From NCBI GenBank assembly GCA_949294845.1, contig CASFJH010000048.1, positions 1 to 40,927 of the forward strand: DNA of 40,927 nt, in the 5' to 3' direction. This DNA comes from an uncultured Bacillota bacterium (GTDB lineage: Bacteria > Bacillota > Clostridia > Christensenellales > Pumilibacteraceae). The notes under the pieces were generated by a model. It did not search any database, was not told where the DNA came from, and saw only the letters and a list, made by a program, of their open reading frames with translations. Below, piece by piece: positions 7,198-17,104 of the stretch (position 1 is the first letter of the stretch; every line of letters starts with the position of its first letter). The position numbers and the translations under genes are program-made.

Positions 7198-7824
7198 ATG
7201 CCTAGCATTAAAGTATACAAACAGACAGGCGAAGAGGCCGGCACGCTGACGCTTGACGACAGCGTATTCGGAGCAGAGTACAACGAAGCCCTGATACATC
7301 AGGCCGTAGTCGCACAGCGCAACAATGCGCGGCAGGGCACCAAAAGCACGCTGACGCGCACGGAAGTCCGAGGCGGAGGCATCAAGCCGTGGCGCCAGAA
7401 GGGAACGGGACGCGCCCGTCAGGGTTCGATCCGCGCTCCGCAGTGGACGAAGGGCGGCGTGGTATTCGCACCCAAGCCCCGCGACTTCTCGCAGAAAATG
7501 AACAAGACGGCGCGCCGCGGCGCTCTCGTATCCGCCCTTTCGGAAAAGGTGCGCGAGGGCAGCGTTACGGTGGTGGACAAGCTGACGATAGAAAACGCCA
7601 AGACCAAGGAAATGGCCAAAGTGCTTACGGCGCTAAACTTGGACAAGAGCGTACTGCTCGTTACCGTCGAGAACGACGTAGCCGTAATGCGCGCGTCGGG
7701 TAACATACCGTCGGTAAAGACGATACCCTGCAACCAGATAAACGTTTACGACGTCGTAGCGCACGGACGTATGCTCGTCACAGCCGAGGCCGTCAAGAAG
7801 ATCGAGGAGGCATACAAAGCATGA
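7198..7824 (+). CDS. rplD: 50S ribosomal protein L4
   Basis: 208-residue L4, lining the peptide exit tunnel and, in some bacteria, repressing its own operon. The start is ATG 7198 ([11 protein letters not shown]) behind CCGGAGGAACG; the frame is open further upstream to 7174, but that would overlap rplC and lacks a ribosome site. The long loop [19 protein letters not shown] is the tunnel extension. The last four bases overlap rplW (ATGA), so translation is probably coupled. Confidence 0.97.
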   Translation: MPSIKVYKQTGEEAGTLTLDDSVFGAEYNEALIHQAVVAQRNNARQGTKSTLTRTEVRGGGIKPWRQKGTGRARQGSIRAPQWTKGGVVFAPKPRDFSQKMNKTARRGALVSALSEKVREGSVTVVDKLTIENAKTKEMAKVLTALNLDKSVLLVTVENDVAVMRASGNIPSVKTIPCNQINVYDVVAHGRMLVTAEAVKKIEEAYKA

Positions 7825-8111
7825 ACGCTTACGATATTATCATAAGACCGCTCCTGTCGGAAAAGTCGTACGACGGAATCCCCAACAAGAAATACACCTT
7901 TGTTGTGGACGGCCGTGCCACCAAGACGCAGATCAAGGCTGCGGTGGAAGAGGTCTTCAAGGTCGACGTCGAAAAGGTCAACACCGTAAACGTCCGCGGC
8001 AAGTTCAAGCGCCAGGGCAGAACGGAAGGCTATACGAGCAAGTACAAGAAAGCGTATGTGCAGCTTAAAAAGGACTCAAAAGCTATAGAGTTCTTCGAGA
8101 GCCTCGCGTAA
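7821..8111 (+). CDS. rplW: 50S ribosomal protein L23
   Basis: 96-residue L23, at the rim of the exit tunnel, where trigger factor and SRP dock. Recognised from [11 protein letters not shown] at the N-terminus, the [17 protein letters not shown] segment and the basic loop [19 protein letters not shown]. Overlaps rplD by four bases. Confidence 0.97.
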   Translation: MNAYDIIIRPLLSEKSYDGIPNKKYTFVVDGRATKTQIKAAVEEVFKVDVEKVNTVNVRGKFKRQGRTEGYTSKYKKAYVQLKKDSKAIEFFESLA

Positions 8112-8121
8112 AGGAGAAGTT

Positions 8122-8949
8122 ATGGCTATTAAGAGATATAAAGCGATAACGCCTGGCACCCGTTTTAAAACGGTCAGCGCGTTTGAAGAGATCACGACGG
8201 AGAAACCCGAAAAGTCGCTCGTCGTTTCCATCAACCGCAAGGGCGGCCGCAACAATACCGGCCGTATCACGGTTCGGCATATCGGCGGCGGCAACCGCAA
8301 CAAATACCGCATAATCGACTTCAAGCGTGACAAGGACAACGTTCCCGCAAAGGTCGCCGAGATCGAGTATGATCCCAACCGCACAGCCAACATCGCGCTG
8401 CTGCACTACGCCGACGGTGAAAAGAGATACATTCTCGCGCCGCTCGGACTGAGCAAGGGCGACACGGTGGTTTCGGGAGAGAACGTCGATATCAAGGCCG
8501 GCAACGCATTGCCGCTTTCGTCGATACCGGTAGGCACCATGGTGCACAATATCGAGTTCCAGCCCGGTCGCGGCGGACAGATGGTGCGTACTGCCGGAGC
8601 CGCGGCGCAGCTCATGGCGCGCGAGGGCAAATATGCGACTCTCAAGCTGCCTTCGGGCGAAATGAGAATGGTACCGGTTGCCTGCAAAGCGACGATAGGT
8701 CAGGTAGGCAATCTCGATCACGAGCTCGTTTCGATAGGCAAAGCCGGCCGCAAGCGCCATATGGGCGTTAAACCGACCGTCCGCGGCGTCGTAATGAACC
8801 CTTGCGATCACCCGCACGGCGGCGGCGAAGGCAAGTCTCCTATCGGCCGTCCCTCGCCTGTCACCCCTTGGGGCAAGCCCACTCTCGGCTACAAGACGAG
8901 GAAGAAGAACAAGACGACCGACAAGTTTATTGTCAAGCGCATTAACTGA
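8122..8949 (+). CDS. rplB: 50S ribosomal protein L2
   Basis: 275-residue L2, needed for subunit joining and peptidyl transferase activity. Recognised from [20 protein letters not shown] near the start and the C-terminal [14 protein letters not shown], which carries the conserved His beside the catalytic centre. Normal length; AAGGAG ribosome site. Confidence 0.98.
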   Translation: MAIKRYKAITPGTRFKTVSAFEEITTEKPEKSLVVSINRKGGRNNTGRITVRHIGGGNRNKYRIIDFKRDKDNVPAKVAEIEYDPNRTANIALLHYADGEKRYILAPLGLSKGDTVVSGENVDIKAGNALPLSSIPVGTMVHNIEFQPGRGGQMVRTAGAAAQLMAREGKYATLKLPSGEMRMVPVACKATIGQVGNLDHELVSIGKAGRKRHMGVKPTVRGVVMNPCDHPHGGGEGKSPIGRPSPVTPWGKPTLGYKTRKKNKTTDKFIVKRIN

Positions 8950-8960
8950 GGTGTGTAAGT

Positions 8961-9239
8961 ATGTCTAGAAGTGTTAAGAAGGGGCCTTACGTTGAAGAAA
9001 GGCTGTATGAAAGAGTAAAGAGCCAGATGGACACCACCGATAAAAAGGTTATTAAGACCTGGTCGCGTGCGTCCACGATATTCCCCGAGTTCGTCGGACA
9101 GACGATCGCCGTACACGACGGCAGAAAGCACGTCCCCGTGTACTGCACCGAAGAGATGGTCGGACACAAACTGGGCGAGTTCGCGCCGACGCGCACGTTC
9201 AGAGGACACGCGGGCGAGAAGACTACCAAAGGCAAATAG
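8961..9239 (+). CDS. rpsS: 30S ribosomal protein S19
   Basis: 92-residue S19 of the 30S head, partner of S13. Recognised from [31 protein letters not shown] and the C-terminal [14 protein letters not shown]. Normal length. Confidence 0.98.
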   Translation: MSRSVKKGPYVEERLYERVKSQMDTTDKKVIKTWSRASTIFPEFVGQTIAVHDGRKHVPVYCTEEMVGHKLGEFAPTRTFRGHAGEKTTKGK

Positions 9240-9251
9240 GAGTTACCGAAT

Positions 9252-9647
9252 ATGGCAAAGAGAATGAAAACAAAGACCGAAGCGCGCGCGGCGGCGAAAG
9301 ACACCCGTCCGACAGCAAAGGTTAAATATGTCCGTATCGCTCCGAGCAAGGTTCGGGTAGTCCTCGACAACGTGAGAGGAAAGTCGGTCAACGAGGCTAT
9401 AGCCATCCTTGACGCGACGCCCAAAGCCGCAGGAGAAGTCGTAAGCAAGCTTATCAAGTCCGCTACCGCCAACGCCGAGCACAACATGGATATGGCGCGC
9501 GCCGACCTGTACGTCGCCGAAATTTTTGCCGACAGCGGCCCTATTCTCAAAAGGGTGCAGCCGGTAAGCAAAGGCAGAGCGTACCGCATCAACAAGCGCA
9601 CGAGTCATATCACCGTTATACTCGACTCGGTCAAGGAGGTCAGATAA
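9252..9647 (+). CDS. rplV: 50S ribosomal protein L22
   Basis: 131-residue L22, lining the exit tunnel with L4. Core recognised from KYVRIAPSKVRVVLDNVRGK, AIAILDATPKAAGEVV and the tunnel hairpin PILKRVQPVSKGRAYRINKR. About 20 extra Lys/Ala-rich residues precede the core, a modest extension. It ends exactly at the base before rpsC, with a GGAGG inside its last codons serving rpsC. Confidence 0.97.
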   Translation: MAKRMKTKTEARAAAKDTRPTAKVKYVRIAPSKVRVVLDNVRGKSVNEAIAILDATPKAAGEVVSKLIKSATANAEHNMDMARADLYVAEIFADSGPILKRVQPVSKGRAYRINKRTSHITVILDSVKEVR

Positions 9648-10307
9648 ATGGGTCAGAAAGTCAATCCGCACGGCCTGAGAGTCGGCGTTATCAGCGGCTG
9701 GGACGCTCAGTGGTACGCCAGCAAGAAAGATTTCTCCAAGGTCCTGTACGAGGATTACAGAATCCGCGAGTTCATAAAGAAGAAATACTACTCGTTCGGC
9801 GTTTCCAAGATAGCCATTGAACGCGCTCAGGGCAAGGTCGTAATCAACATTTACACCTCCAAGCCGGGTATGATCATAGGGCAGAAGGGCGCCGGCGTCG
9901 AGCAGCTCAAGAAAGAGCTTGTCAAGCTCATCGGCGGTAAAACGGTGAATATCAATATTCACGAGGTCAAGCGTCCCGACATGGACGCGGTGCTCGTCGC
10001 CGAAAGCATAGCTGCTCAGCTCGAAAAGCGCGCAAGCTTCCGCCGCACGATGAAGCAGGCCATGGGACGCGTTATGCGCAGCGGCGCAAAGGGCGTCAAG
10101 ATCATGGTTGCCGGCCGTCTGGACGGCGCCGAGATCGCCAGAAGCGAACACTATCACGACGGTTCGATACCGCTGCAGACGCTCAGAGCAGATATCGACT
10201 ACGGTACGGCCGAAGCGCATACGACGTTCGGCGTTATCGGTATCAAGGTGTGGGTATACAAGGGAGAGGTTCTTCCCAAGGCTAAGCCCGCAGAAGGAGA
10301 GCAATAA
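9648..10307 (+). CDS. rpsC: 30S ribosomal protein S3
   Basis: 219-residue S3 at the mRNA entry channel. N-terminus [17 protein letters not shown]-binding domain with the [15 protein letters not shown] loop; C-terminal domain with [17 protein letters not shown] and [16 protein letters not shown]. It directly abuts rplV (no spacer), which suggests coupled translation. Confidence 0.98.
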   Translation: MGQKVNPHGLRVGVISGWDAQWYASKKDFSKVLYEDYRIREFIKKKYYSFGVSKIAIERAQGKVVINIYTSKPGMIIGQKGAGVEQLKKELVKLIGGKTVNINIHEVKRPDMDAVLVAESIAAQLEKRASFRRTMKQAMGRVMRSGAKGVKIMVAGRLDGAEIARSEHYHDGSIPLQTLRADIDYGTAEAHTTFGVIGIKVWVYKGEVLPKAKPAEGEQ

Positions 10308-10309
10308 TC

Positions 10310-10762
10310 ATGTTAATGCCTAAGAGAGTCAAAAGACGCAGAGTCCAGCGCGGAAGAATGAAAGGGCAGGCTAACAAGGGCAACACCGTTACTTACGGCG
10401 ATTACGGCCTTGTGGCGCTCGATCCCGCATGGATTACTTCCAATCAGATAGAGGCCGCCCGTATCGCCATGACGCGTTACACCAAGCGCGGCGGACAGGT
10501 ATGGATTTGCATCTTCCCGCATAAGCCCATCACGAAGAAGCCCGCCGAAACCCGTATGGGATCCGGCAAAGGATCTCCCGAATACTGGGCAGCGGTCGTC
10601 AAGCCGGGCAGAGTTATGTTCGAGATGGCCGGCGTGAGCGAGGACATCGCCCGCGAGGCGCTCAGGCTCGCTTCGCACAAACTGCCCGTCCGTTGCAAGA
10701 TTGTCAAGCGCGGCGAAGTCGTTTCGGCAGACGCGCCCGACAACAAGGAGGCCGATGAATAA
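10310..10762 (+). CDS. rplP: 50S ribosomal protein L16
   Basis: 150-residue L16, which organises the A-site side of the 50S subunit. The start [19 protein letters not shown] matches the usual L16 N-terminus, so ATG 10310 is preferred over the ATG two codons later. Later motifs: [19 protein letters not shown] and [14 protein letters not shown]. The stop overlaps the rpmC start by one base (TAATG). Confidence 0.97.
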   Translation: MLMPKRVKRRRVQRGRMKGQANKGNTVTYGDYGLVALDPAWITSNQIEAARIAMTRYTKRGGQVWICIFPHKPITKKPAETRMGSGKGSPEYWAAVVKPGRVMFEMAGVSEDIAREALRLASHKLPVRCKIVKRGEVVSADAPDNKEADE

Positions 10763-10971
10763 TGAAAGCCAAACAGATTCACGAGATGAAAGACGAAGAG
10801 CTTGCAGTTAAGCTTACCGAGCTCAAACAGGAATTGTTCAATCTTCGTTTTTCGCACGCTACCGGTCAGCTTAACAACCCCATGCAGATGGTCGTCTGCA
10901 AGCGCGACATTGCGCGTATTAAGACCGTCATGCGCGAGCGCGAGCTTAAGAAAGCTGCGGCCAAAGCGTAA
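10762..10971 (+). CDS. rpmC: 50S ribosomal protein L29
   Basis: 69-residue helical hairpin protein by the tunnel exit. Recognised from EMKDEELAVKLTELKQELFN, LRFSHATGQLNNP and ARIKTVMRERE. Starts in the TAATG junction with rplP. Confidence 0.97.
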   Translation: MKAKQIHEMKDEELAVKLTELKQELFNLRFSHATGQLNNPMQMVVCKRDIARIKTVMRERELKKAAAKA

Positions 10972-10983
10972 AAGGAGTGCGAT

Positions 10984-11241
10984 ATGGAAGAGAGAAATCA
11001 CAGAAAGGTACGCGAAGGCATCGTAGTGTCCGACAAAATGGACAAGACAATCGTTGTCGCCATCAAGGACAAAGCCAAGCATCCCCTGTATAAGAAGACC
11101 ATCAATAAGACAAAGAAGCTCAAAGTGCGCGACGAGAACAACGAGTGCGGAGTGGGCGATTACGTTGAAGTAACCGAAACCCGTCCCATCTCCAAGGAAG
11201 TGCACTGGAGGCTGAGTCGCGTTATCGAAAAGGCGAAGTAA
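10984..11241 (+). CDS. rpsQ: 30S ribosomal protein S17
   Basis: 85-residue OB-fold protein that binds 16S rRNA early in assembly. Recognised from [35 protein letters not shown] and [14 protein letters not shown]. Normal length. It is followed by an unusual 185-nt gap before rplN. Confidence 0.97.
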   Translation: MEERNHRKVREGIVVSDKMDKTIVVAIKDKAKHPLYKKTINKTKKLKVRDENNECGVGDYVEVTETRPISKEVHWRLSRVIEKAK

Positions 11242-11426
11242 GGAGCCGCGGCGGCCTTTTACGGTCCGCTCCGCCGGCGCGCCCTTTATCGGGCTCCGGC
11301 GGCTCCCGCTTCCGTCCACGCGACGGATTCAGAGTTAGGCTAACACAGTAAAAACCAGTAAATAGACGGGAAGGCGGCAGTTCGGGCAATACGCGCCGAA
11401 GACGCGCCTTTCGCAAGGAGATAAAT
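11242..11426 (+). promoter_or_regulatory. Structured spacer between rpsQ and rplN
   Basis: 185 nt without a gene, in an operon whose other spacers before secY are 0-21 nt. It has two strong hairpins early on: GCGG with CCGC plus CC with GG around TTTTAC (about 11249-11268), and CCGCCGG with CCGGCGG enclosing GCCC TTTATC GGGC (about 11273-11304). No T-run follows, so termination is unlikely. No strong promoter is seen. This is the boundary where the S10 and spc operons are separate in E. coli. Confidence 0.55.
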
Positions 11427-11795
11427 ATGATACAGCCACAGACATATCTGAAAGCCGCCGATAACAGCGGCGCAAAAGAAATAATGTGTATTCGCGTGCT
11501 GGGCGGCTCTTTCCGCAGAAGCGGAAACATCGGCGACGTTATAATCGCCTCTGTCAAGAGCGCCAACCCGGGCGGCACCGTTAAAAAGGGCGACGTCGTC
11601 ATGGCGGTAATAGTGCGTTCGCATAGGGGCATCAACCGTCCCGACGGAACCTTTATCCGTTTCGACGACAACGCCGCCGTCATCATCGACTCGCAGAAGC
11701 AGCCCAGAGGTACGCGTATATTCGGCCCGATCGCGCGCGAACTCAGAGACAAGGATTATATGAAAATAATTTCCTTGGCGCCCGAAGTGCTTTAA
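11427..11795 (+). CDS. rplN: 50S ribosomal protein L14
   Basis: 122-residue L14, part of the intersubunit bridge with 16S helix 44. Recognised from [18 protein letters not shown], the [15 protein letters not shown] segment and [13 protein letters not shown]. Normal length, CAAGGAGA ribosome site. Confidence 0.98.
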   Translation: MIQPQTYLKAADNSGAKEIMCIRVLGGSFRRSGNIGDVIIASVKSANPGGTVKKGDVVMAVIVRSHRGINRPDGTFIRFDDNAAVIIDSQKQPRGTRIFGPIARELRDKDYMKIISLAPEVL

Positions 11796-11810
11796 GTGGA
11801 GGAATTTACA

Positions 11811-12446
11811 ATGAAATTGAGCGTGAAAACCGGCGACAACGTGCTCGTTATCGCAGGCAAAGACAAAGGTAAAACCGGCAAAGTAATAGCCGTTTATCCC
11901 TCCGCCGGCCGAGTAAAGGTCGAAGACGTCAACATCGTCAGCCGCCACAGAAAGCCCCGTTCGGCGCAGGTTCCCGGCGGCATCTTCAAAGAGCCGGCCG
12001 CAATCGACGCTTCCAACGTACAGGTCATCTGCCCCGCCTGCTCCAAAGCGACGCGCGTGCGCCACGGCGAAGCGGACGGCAAGAAGGTTCGCGTCTGCGC
12101 TAAGTGCGGAGCCAGCCTCGACGTAGCCAAGGTGGAGAAGAAGTCCAAGAAGGCCGACGCCAAAGCGGCCAAACCGGCAAAAACCGCCAAGACCAGAAAG
12201 AAGGACGACGCGGCGGAAGCGGTTAAGACCGAAGCGGCTGAAAAGCCGGTAAAAGCGGCCGAAACGGCGAAAGCCGAAAAGAAAGCTCCGGCGAAAAAGA
12301 CCGCCAAAGCCGAGACGGAAACCGCCGCGAAGAAAACCGCGGCAAAAAAGACCGCCAAAGCCGAAACGGAAACCGCCGAGAAGAAAGCTCCGGCGAAGAA
12401 AGCCGTTAAAGAGAAGAAAGCCGACGAGCCTGAGGCCGAGGCTTAA
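11811..12446 (+). CDS. rplX: 50S ribosomal protein L24 with long Ala/Lys/Glu-rich tail
   Basis: 211 residues, about twice the usual length. L24 starts folding of 23S rRNA. Residues 1-70 hold the KOW fold (GDNVLVIAGKDKGKTGKV); residues 74-99 hold a zinc ribbon (Cys74, Cys77, Cys96, Cys99), as in many Firmicutes L24. From about residue 106 to the end there is a low-complexity tail of Ala, Lys, Glu and Thr with three 17-residue repeats. It resembles histone H1 or basic tails on some HU proteins and is probably disordered. Start is ATG 11811 behind GGAGG; a GTG at 11796 in frame overlaps that ribosome site and is rejected. Confidence 0.95.
   Translation: MKLSVKTGDNVLVIAGKDKGKTGKVIAVYPSAGRVKVEDVNIVSRHRKPRSAQVPGGIFKEPAAIDASNVQVICPACSKATRVRHGEADGKKVRVCAKCGASLDVAKVEKKSKKADAKAAKPAKTAKTRKKDDAAEAVKTEAAEKPVKAAETAKAEKKAPAKKTAKAETETAAKKTAAKKTAKAETETAEKKAPAKKAVKEKKADEPEAEA
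12273..12425 (+). repeat. Three tandem 51-bp (17-codon) repeats inside rplX
   Basis: Units at 12273-12323, 12324-12374 and 12375-12425 encode related segments: AEKKAPAKKTAKAETET, AAKKTAAKKTAKAETET and AEKKAPAKKAVKEKKAD. Because the units differ by whole codons, repeat number could change without breaking the frame. Confidence 0.88.
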
Positions 12447-12462
12447 ACCGTAGGAGGAATTT

Positions 12463-13047
12463 ATGGCAGCAAAAACAAATCAGGTTGCTAACGTACCTGC
12501 AACCGACAGATACCGTCTGAAAACCAAGTATCTGAAAGAGATCGTTCCGGCATTGACCTCCGAGCGCGGTTACAAGAACGTAAACGAAGTACCCAAACTC
12601 GAAAAGATAATATGCAATATGCGTCTGGGCGATATAAAGGACAACTCCAAGTCGGTGCAGCTCGCTCAGGCCGAGCTGGAAGCCATCTGCGGACAGAAAT
12701 CGGTCGTTACGCGCGCCAAGAAGTCGGTAGCTAACTTCAAACTGCGCGAGGGACAGGTCATCGGCGTCAAGTGCACAATCCGCGGAGACAGAATGTACGA
12801 GTTTCTCGACCGTCTGATTTCCATCGCGTTGCCGCGCGTAAGAGACTTCCGCGGCATATCGGGCAAATCGTTCGACGGCAGAGGCAATTATTCCATGGGC
12901 GTAAAAGAGCAGATCATTTTCCCCGAAATCGCATACGAGACGGTGGAGAAAGTGAGAGGCTTCGATATTTGCATCGTTACGACGGCCGCGACCGACGACG
13001 AAGCAAAGGCACTTCTTGTTAAGTTTGGAATGCCTTTCAAAAACTGA
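12463..13047 (+). CDS. rplE: 50S ribosomal protein L5
   Basis: 194-residue L5 of the central protuberance, binder of 5S rRNA. Core recognised from [45 protein letters not shown] and [18 protein letters not shown]. The N-terminus is about 15 residues longer than the common form; ATG 12463 is well placed behind TAGGAGG, so the extension appears real. Confidence 0.97.
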   Translation: MAAKTNQVANVPATDRYRLKTKYLKEIVPALTSERGYKNVNEVPKLEKIICNMRLGDIKDNSKSVQLAQAELEAICGQKSVVTRAKKSVANFKLREGQVIGVKCTIRGDRMYEFLDRLISIALPRVRDFRGISGKSFDGRGNYSMGVKEQIIFPEIAYETVEKVRGFDICIVTTAATDDEAKALLVKFGMPFKN

Positions 13048-13068
13048 CAGGAAAAAGGAGAATAACTA

Positions 13069-13254
13069 ATGGCTAAGAAAGCAATGATAAACAAGCAGCA
13101 GCGGCCGGCTAAGTTTTCCACCCGCGCCTATACGCGCTGCAACATCTGCGGCCGTCCTCACGCGGTGCTGAGAAAGTACGGTATCTGCAGAATTTGTTTC
13201 CGGGAGCTCGCTTACAAGGGCGATATCCCCGGCGTTAAAAAATCGAGCTGGTAG
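13069..13254 (+). CDS. rpsZ: 30S ribosomal protein S14 type Z
   Basis: 61-residue zinc form of S14. Zinc ligands Cys24, Cys27, Cys40 and Cys43 are all present, followed by [18 protein letters not shown]. This short zinc type is usual in Gram-positive bacteria; the longer zinc-free type is not seen here. Confidence 0.97.
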   Translation: MAKKAMINKQQRPAKFSTRAYTRCNICGRPHAVLRKYGICRICFRELAYKGDIPGVKKSSW

Positions 13255-13263
13255 GAGGTTGTC

Positions 13264-13662
13264 ATGGTAGTTACAGATCCCATTGCAGATTTGCTGACAA
13301 GAATAAGAAACGCTCTTACCGCGCGTCACGAGACGGTTACGGTTCCGGCCTCGAAGATGAAAAAGGTCATAGCGGACATTCTTGTCGAAGAAGGTTATGT
13401 CAAGAGCGCGGAGATTGTCGACGACAACGGACATCCCGCGATTCTGATTACGCTTAAATACGGCGCGAAGTACGAAAAAGTTATCACCAACTTGAAGCGT
13501 ATTTCCAAGCCCGGTCTCCGCGTTTACTGCGGCAGCGAGGATCTGCCCAAAGTTCTCGGCGGACTCGGAATAGCGATCATTTCCACCTCCAAAGGCGTAA
13601 TGACAGACAAAAAAGCCAGAAATCTCAACGTCGGCGGGGAAGTCCTCGCTTACGTTTGGTAG
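13264..13662 (+). CDS. rpsH: 30S ribosomal protein S8
   Basis: 132-residue S8, binder of 16S helix 21; in E. coli it also represses the spc operon. Recognised from [14 protein letters not shown], the central ILITLKYG strand and the C-terminal [20 protein letters not shown]. Normal length. Confidence 0.98.
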   Translation: MVVTDPIADLLTRIRNALTARHETVTVPASKMKKVIADILVEEGYVKSAEIVDDNGHPAILITLKYGAKYEKVITNLKRISKPGLRVYCGSEDLPKVLGGLGIAIISTSKGVMTDKKARNLNVGGEVLAYVW

Positions 13663-13671
13663 GAGGGTACA

Positions 13672-14214
13672 ATGTCCAGAATAGGTAGAATGCATATCGC
13701 CGTGCCCGCAAACGTAACGGTGTCTTACAATGACGGACTGGTAAACGTAAAAGGCCCCAAAGGCGAGCTCACGCAGAAGATTGCCGACGGCAACATCGGA
13801 GTTGAGATAAGTGACGGCGTTATAAACGTAACCCGTTCCAACGACGCCAAGGAGACTAAGGCGAGACACGGTCTGTACCGTCAGCTCATAGCGAACATGG
13901 TAAAAGGCGTGGTCGAACCATATACCCGCACGCTTCAGATAGCCGGCGTAGGCTACAAAGCTTCGGTTTCAGGGAACAAACTGGTCATGAACATCGGTTT
14001 TTCCCATCCGGTGGAATTCGTCGCTCCGGCCGGCATTACGCTTGCCTGCCCCGACGCGACGACCGTAACGGTTACCGGTATCGACAAGGATCTGGTAGGT
14101 CAGACGGCCGCCAACATCCGCTCCAAGAAGCCTGTTGAGCCTTATCACGGCTACGGACTCAGGTACAACGACGAGGTTGTGCTCCATAAAGAAGGCAAGA
14201 CAGCCGGTAAGTAG
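13672..14214 (+). CDS. rplF: 50S ribosomal protein L6
   Basis: 180-residue L6 with two similar domains, near the factor-binding site. Recognised from [47 protein letters not shown] and the C-terminal [20 protein letters not shown]. Normal length. Confidence 0.98.
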   Translation: MSRIGRMHIAVPANVTVSYNDGLVNVKGPKGELTQKIADGNIGVEISDGVINVTRSNDAKETKARHGLYRQLIANMVKGVVEPYTRTLQIAGVGYKASVSGNKLVMNIGFSHPVEFVAPAGITLACPDATTVTVTGIDKDLVGQTAANIRSKKPVEPYHGYGLRYNDEVVLHKEGKTAGK

Positions 14215-14225
14215 GAGAAGCTGAA

Positions 14226-14588
14226 ATGATTAAGAAGATCAATAAAAACGAAATCAGAGTCAAGCGCCATAAACGTATACGGTCGTCTCTGGCCGGCACG
14301 GCGGCGCGTCCCAGACTCAGCGTTTACAGAAGCACTGCCCATATATACGCTCAGATCATCGACGACGAGACGGGTAAAACGCTCGTTTCCAGCTCGACTA
14401 TCGCAAAGGGCGTCGACGTAAAGGGCAAGACCAAGACCGAAGCCGCCTGCGTCGTGGGCGCGGACGTCGCCAAGAAGGCTATTGCCGCCGGTATTTCCGA
14501 AATAGTGTTCGACCGCGGCGGTTACCTTTACACCGGCCGCGTTAAAGCGCTGGCCGATGCGGCAAGAGAAGCCGGTCTTAAATTCTAG
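14226..14588 (+). CDS. rplR: 50S ribosomal protein L18
   Basis: 120-residue 5S rRNA-binding L18. Recognised from [20 protein letters not shown] at the basic N-terminus, [19 protein letters not shown] and the ending [20 protein letters not shown]. Normal length. Confidence 0.98.
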   Translation: MIKKINKNEIRVKRHKRIRSSLAGTAARPRLSVYRSTAHIYAQIIDDETGKTLVSSSTIAKGVDVKGKTKTEAACVVGADVAKKAIAAGISEIVFDRGGYLYTGRVKALADAAREAGLKF

Positions 14589-14596
14589 GAGGAATC

Positions 14597-15109
14597 ATGG
14601 CTAAACGTGAACGTGAAGAATTAAAGCAGGACGACGGCATCAAGTCAAAACTGGTTGCCGTAAACCGCATTACCAAGGTCGTTAAAGGCGGCCGCAATAT
14701 GCGTTTTTCCGCGCTGGTCGTCGTGGGCGACGGCAACGGATCGGTGGGTATCGGCATGGCTAAAGCGGCCGAAGTTCCCGAGGCGATCAAAAAGGCGGAA
14801 GGTCTGGCAAGACGTACTATGATCCGTATCCCGAGAAGCGAATTTTCCATTCCTCACGAGGTGGAAGGCGTGTTCGGCAAGAGCAAAGTGCTCATGCGCC
14901 CCGCGCCCGAAGGTACCGGCGTTATCGCCGGCGGCAGCGTGCGCGCGGTCGTCGAGCTTGCCGGTATCAAGAATATCACGACCAAGAGCTACGGCTCGCG
15001 CAATCCCGTCAACTGCGTAAAGGCCGCTTTCGACGGACTTAAAGCTATGCGCAGTCCCGAGCAGGTCGCAGCCCTCCGCGGCAAAACCGTGGAAGAGATT
15101 CTGGGCTGA
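14597..15109 (+). CDS. rpsE: 30S ribosomal protein S5
   Basis: 170-residue S5, involved in decoding accuracy. Recognised from [40 protein letters not shown] and the C-terminal domain with [14 protein letters not shown]. Normal length; AGGAGG ribosome site. Confidence 0.98.
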   Translation: MAKREREELKQDDGIKSKLVAVNRITKVVKGGRNMRFSALVVVGDGNGSVGIGMAKAAEVPEAIKKAEGLARRTMIRIPRSEFSIPHEVEGVFGKSKVLMRPAPEGTGVIAGGSVRAVVELAGIKNITTKSYGSRNPVNCVKAAFDGLKAMRSPEQVAALRGKTVEEILG

Positions 15110-15123
15110 AGAGGAGATACGTT

Positions 15124-15312
15124 ATGGCAGAACAGAAAATTAAAGTTACGCTTATAAAGAGCACCATCGGCTGCCTCGAAAAGCAGAAGAGAACGGTGGA
15201 AGCTCTGGGGCTCAAAAAGATCCGCTCGTCAAAGGTGCACGCCGATACTCCGGCTATCCGCGGAATGATTTTCGTGGTGAAGCATCTGGTAAAAGTCGAG
15301 CCGGAACCGTAA
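15124..15312 (+). CDS. rpmD: 50S ribosomal protein L30
   Basis: 62-residue L30. Recognised from [20 protein letters not shown], the helix [20 protein letters not shown] and the ending VKHLVKVE. Normal length. Confidence 0.97.
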   Translation: MAEQKIKVTLIKSTIGCLEKQKRTVEALGLKKIRSSKVHADTPAIRGMIFVVKHLVKVEPEP

Positions 15313-15328
15313 TTAAGGAGGACTCACT

Positions 15329-15772
15329 ATGAAAATAAACGACTTGTCTCCCGCGCCCGGTTCGAAAAAAGCGCCCAAACGTCTTGGCCGCGGCATCGGC
15401 TCGGGACTGGGTAAGACCTCCGGCAAGGGACATAAAGGACAGTGGGCGAGAAGCGGCGGCGGCGTTCGTATCGGTTTCGAAGGCGGCCAGATGCCTCTTG
15501 CGAGACGTCTGCCCAAGACCGGCTTCGACAATGCTTGGAAAAAGGTGTATTCGGTTGTCAACGTCAGCGCTCTCGAGTGCTTTGACGACGGCGCCGAAGT
15601 TACCGCCGAGGCGTTGCTTAATAAAGGCGTTATATCAAAAATAGAGCCTTACGGACTGAAAGTGCTCGGCGACGGCGAGCTCACTAAAAAGCTGACCGTC
15701 AAAGCAGCCAAGTTCACCAAGTCCGCGACCGAGAAGATCGAAAAGTGCGGCGGTAAAGCCGAGGTGTTATAA
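15329..15772 (+). CDS. rplO: 50S ribosomal protein L15
   Basis: 147-residue L15, late-assembling 50S protein. Gly/Lys/Arg-rich N-terminus with [20 protein letters not shown] and [17 protein letters not shown], then a globular C-terminal domain. The stop overlaps the secY start by one base (TAATG). Confidence 0.97.
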   Translation: MKINDLSPAPGSKKAPKRLGRGIGSGLGKTSGKGHKGQWARSGGGVRIGFEGGQMPLARRLPKTGFDNAWKKVYSVVNVSALECFDDGAEVTAEALLNKGVISKIEPYGLKVLGDGELTKKLTVKAAKFTKSATEKIEKCGGKAEVL

Positions 15773-17070
15773 TGTTCCAGACACTAATCAATGCCTTTAA
15801 GAACAGGGATGTAAGGAGGAAGATCCTCATTACTCTCGGCATATTGTTTCTGTACCGCATCGGATGCTGGTTGCCCGTTCCGGGTATCAGCGCCGGTTGG
15901 TACGGCGATGCCCAGCAATCCGACACATTGCTCGGACTGCTTTCCTCTATTACCGGCGGCGCGTTGGCTAACGGCGCGTTTCTGGCGATCGGTATTTCCC
16001 CGTATATTAACGCATCGATTATTGTTCAGCTGCTGACAATCGCCATACCCAAACTCGAGCAGTGGTCAAAGCAGGGCGACGAGGGGCGCAAGAAGATAAG
16101 TAAGGTAACCCGTTATCTTACTCTGGTGCTCGCGATAGCTCAGGCGACCGGCATAGTCGTGTCCACCGCGCAGTCGGACGGAATTTCCGCCGCGTTCTTC
16201 GGATCGGGCACGCCCGTGTGGCTCGTAGGCTGCTTTGTCGCCGTCATGCTTGTCGCCGGCTCCATGTTCACCATGTGGCTGGGCGAGCGTATAACCGACT
16301 ACGGCGTAGGAAACGGTATATCGCTGTTGATCTTCGTCGGTATCGTGGCTTCGGCCGGTCAGGCGATTCTGGCGCTTATCATGGAGATTCCTTCCAACGA
16401 TACGGCGATATGGGAGCTTATCGGCTTCCTGCTGATGGTAATATTCATTTTCGGCTTCATCGTGTTTGTCGATCTGGCCGAACGACGCGTTCCCATTCAG
16501 TATGCCAAACAGGTCAAGGGACGCAAGATGTACGGCGGACAGTCGACCAATATTCCCATAAAGGTCAACGCGTCCGGAGTGCTTCCCATAATCTTCGCCA
16601 CGGCGATATGGACGTTCCCTCAGCTGATAATGTCGATGTTCTGGCCCAATTCGAACGCGTATATCTGGTATATGCAGTATATGGGCTCCGGATCGGTGGT
16701 GTATGCCGTCATAGTCGGTCTGCTCATCTTCGCATTCTCGTATTTCTATGCCAAGATACAGTTTAACCCCGAGGACGTGGCGCGCAACATTCAGCAGTAC
16801 GGCGGTTTTATCCCCGGTATACGTCCCGGAAAGCCTACAAGCGACTGTCTGGCAAAGATAAGCAACAGGCTGACGTTCTTCGGAGCGCTGTTCCTTGCGA
16901 TTATCGCGATAGTGCCTTCGGTAATATTCGCCATAGTGCTGGACGACGCGTCGTTGATCAATGCGTTCAGCGCTACCGGTATGCTGATAGTCGTCTCCGT
17001 TGCGCTTGAAATCAACAAGCAGCTTGAAAGCCAGCTGATGATGAAACAGTATAAAGGATTCCTCAAATAA
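15772..17070 (+). CDS. secY: Protein translocase channel subunit SecY
   Basis: 432-residue membrane protein with about ten helices; forms the SecYEG pore for secreted and membrane proteins. Seen: the N-terminal helix after FKNRDVRRKILITLGIL, the plug and helix 2 region (ITGGALANGAFLAIGISPYI), WLGERITDYGVGNGIS, AERRVPIQYAKQ of the cytosolic loop that meets ribosome and SecA, and GFIPGIRPGKPT. Normal length. Overlap with rplO couples its translation to ribosomal protein synthesis. Confidence 0.98.
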   Translation: MFQTLINAFKNRDVRRKILITLGILFLYRIGCWLPVPGISAGWYGDAQQSDTLLGLLSSITGGALANGAFLAIGISPYINASIIVQLLTIAIPKLEQWSKQGDEGRKKISKVTRYLTLVLAIAQATGIVVSTAQSDGISAAFFGSGTPVWLVGCFVAVMLVAGSMFTMWLGERITDYGVGNGISLLIFVGIVASAGQAILALIMEIPSNDTAIWELIGFLLMVIFIFGFIVFVDLAERRVPIQYAKQVKGRKMYGGQSTNIPIKVNASGVLPIIFATAIWTFPQLIMSMFWPNSNAYIWYMQYMGSGSVVYAVIVGLLIFAFSYFYAKIQFNPEDVARNIQQYGGFIPGIRPGKPTSDCLAKISNRLTFFGALFLAIIAIVPSVIFAIVLDDASLINAFSATGMLIVVSVALEINKQLESQLMMKQYKGFLK

Positions 17071-17104
17071 TTCCGCGTTACGCATAACGCCAAAGGAGCG
17101 ATTT

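Noticed and set aside
9243..10304. 353-codon minus-strand frame opposite rpsC and rplV
   Set aside because: Shadow of two certain ribosomal genes; no ribosome site or family resemblance.
11335..11380. Promoter before rplN
   Set aside because: Only a poor match (TTAGGC and GTAAAT) with no clear -10; not strong enough to list.
12240..12430. Frameshift or separate gene at the end of rplX
   Set aside because: The frame is continuous and the repeats are whole codons; it is a protein tail, followed normally by rplE.
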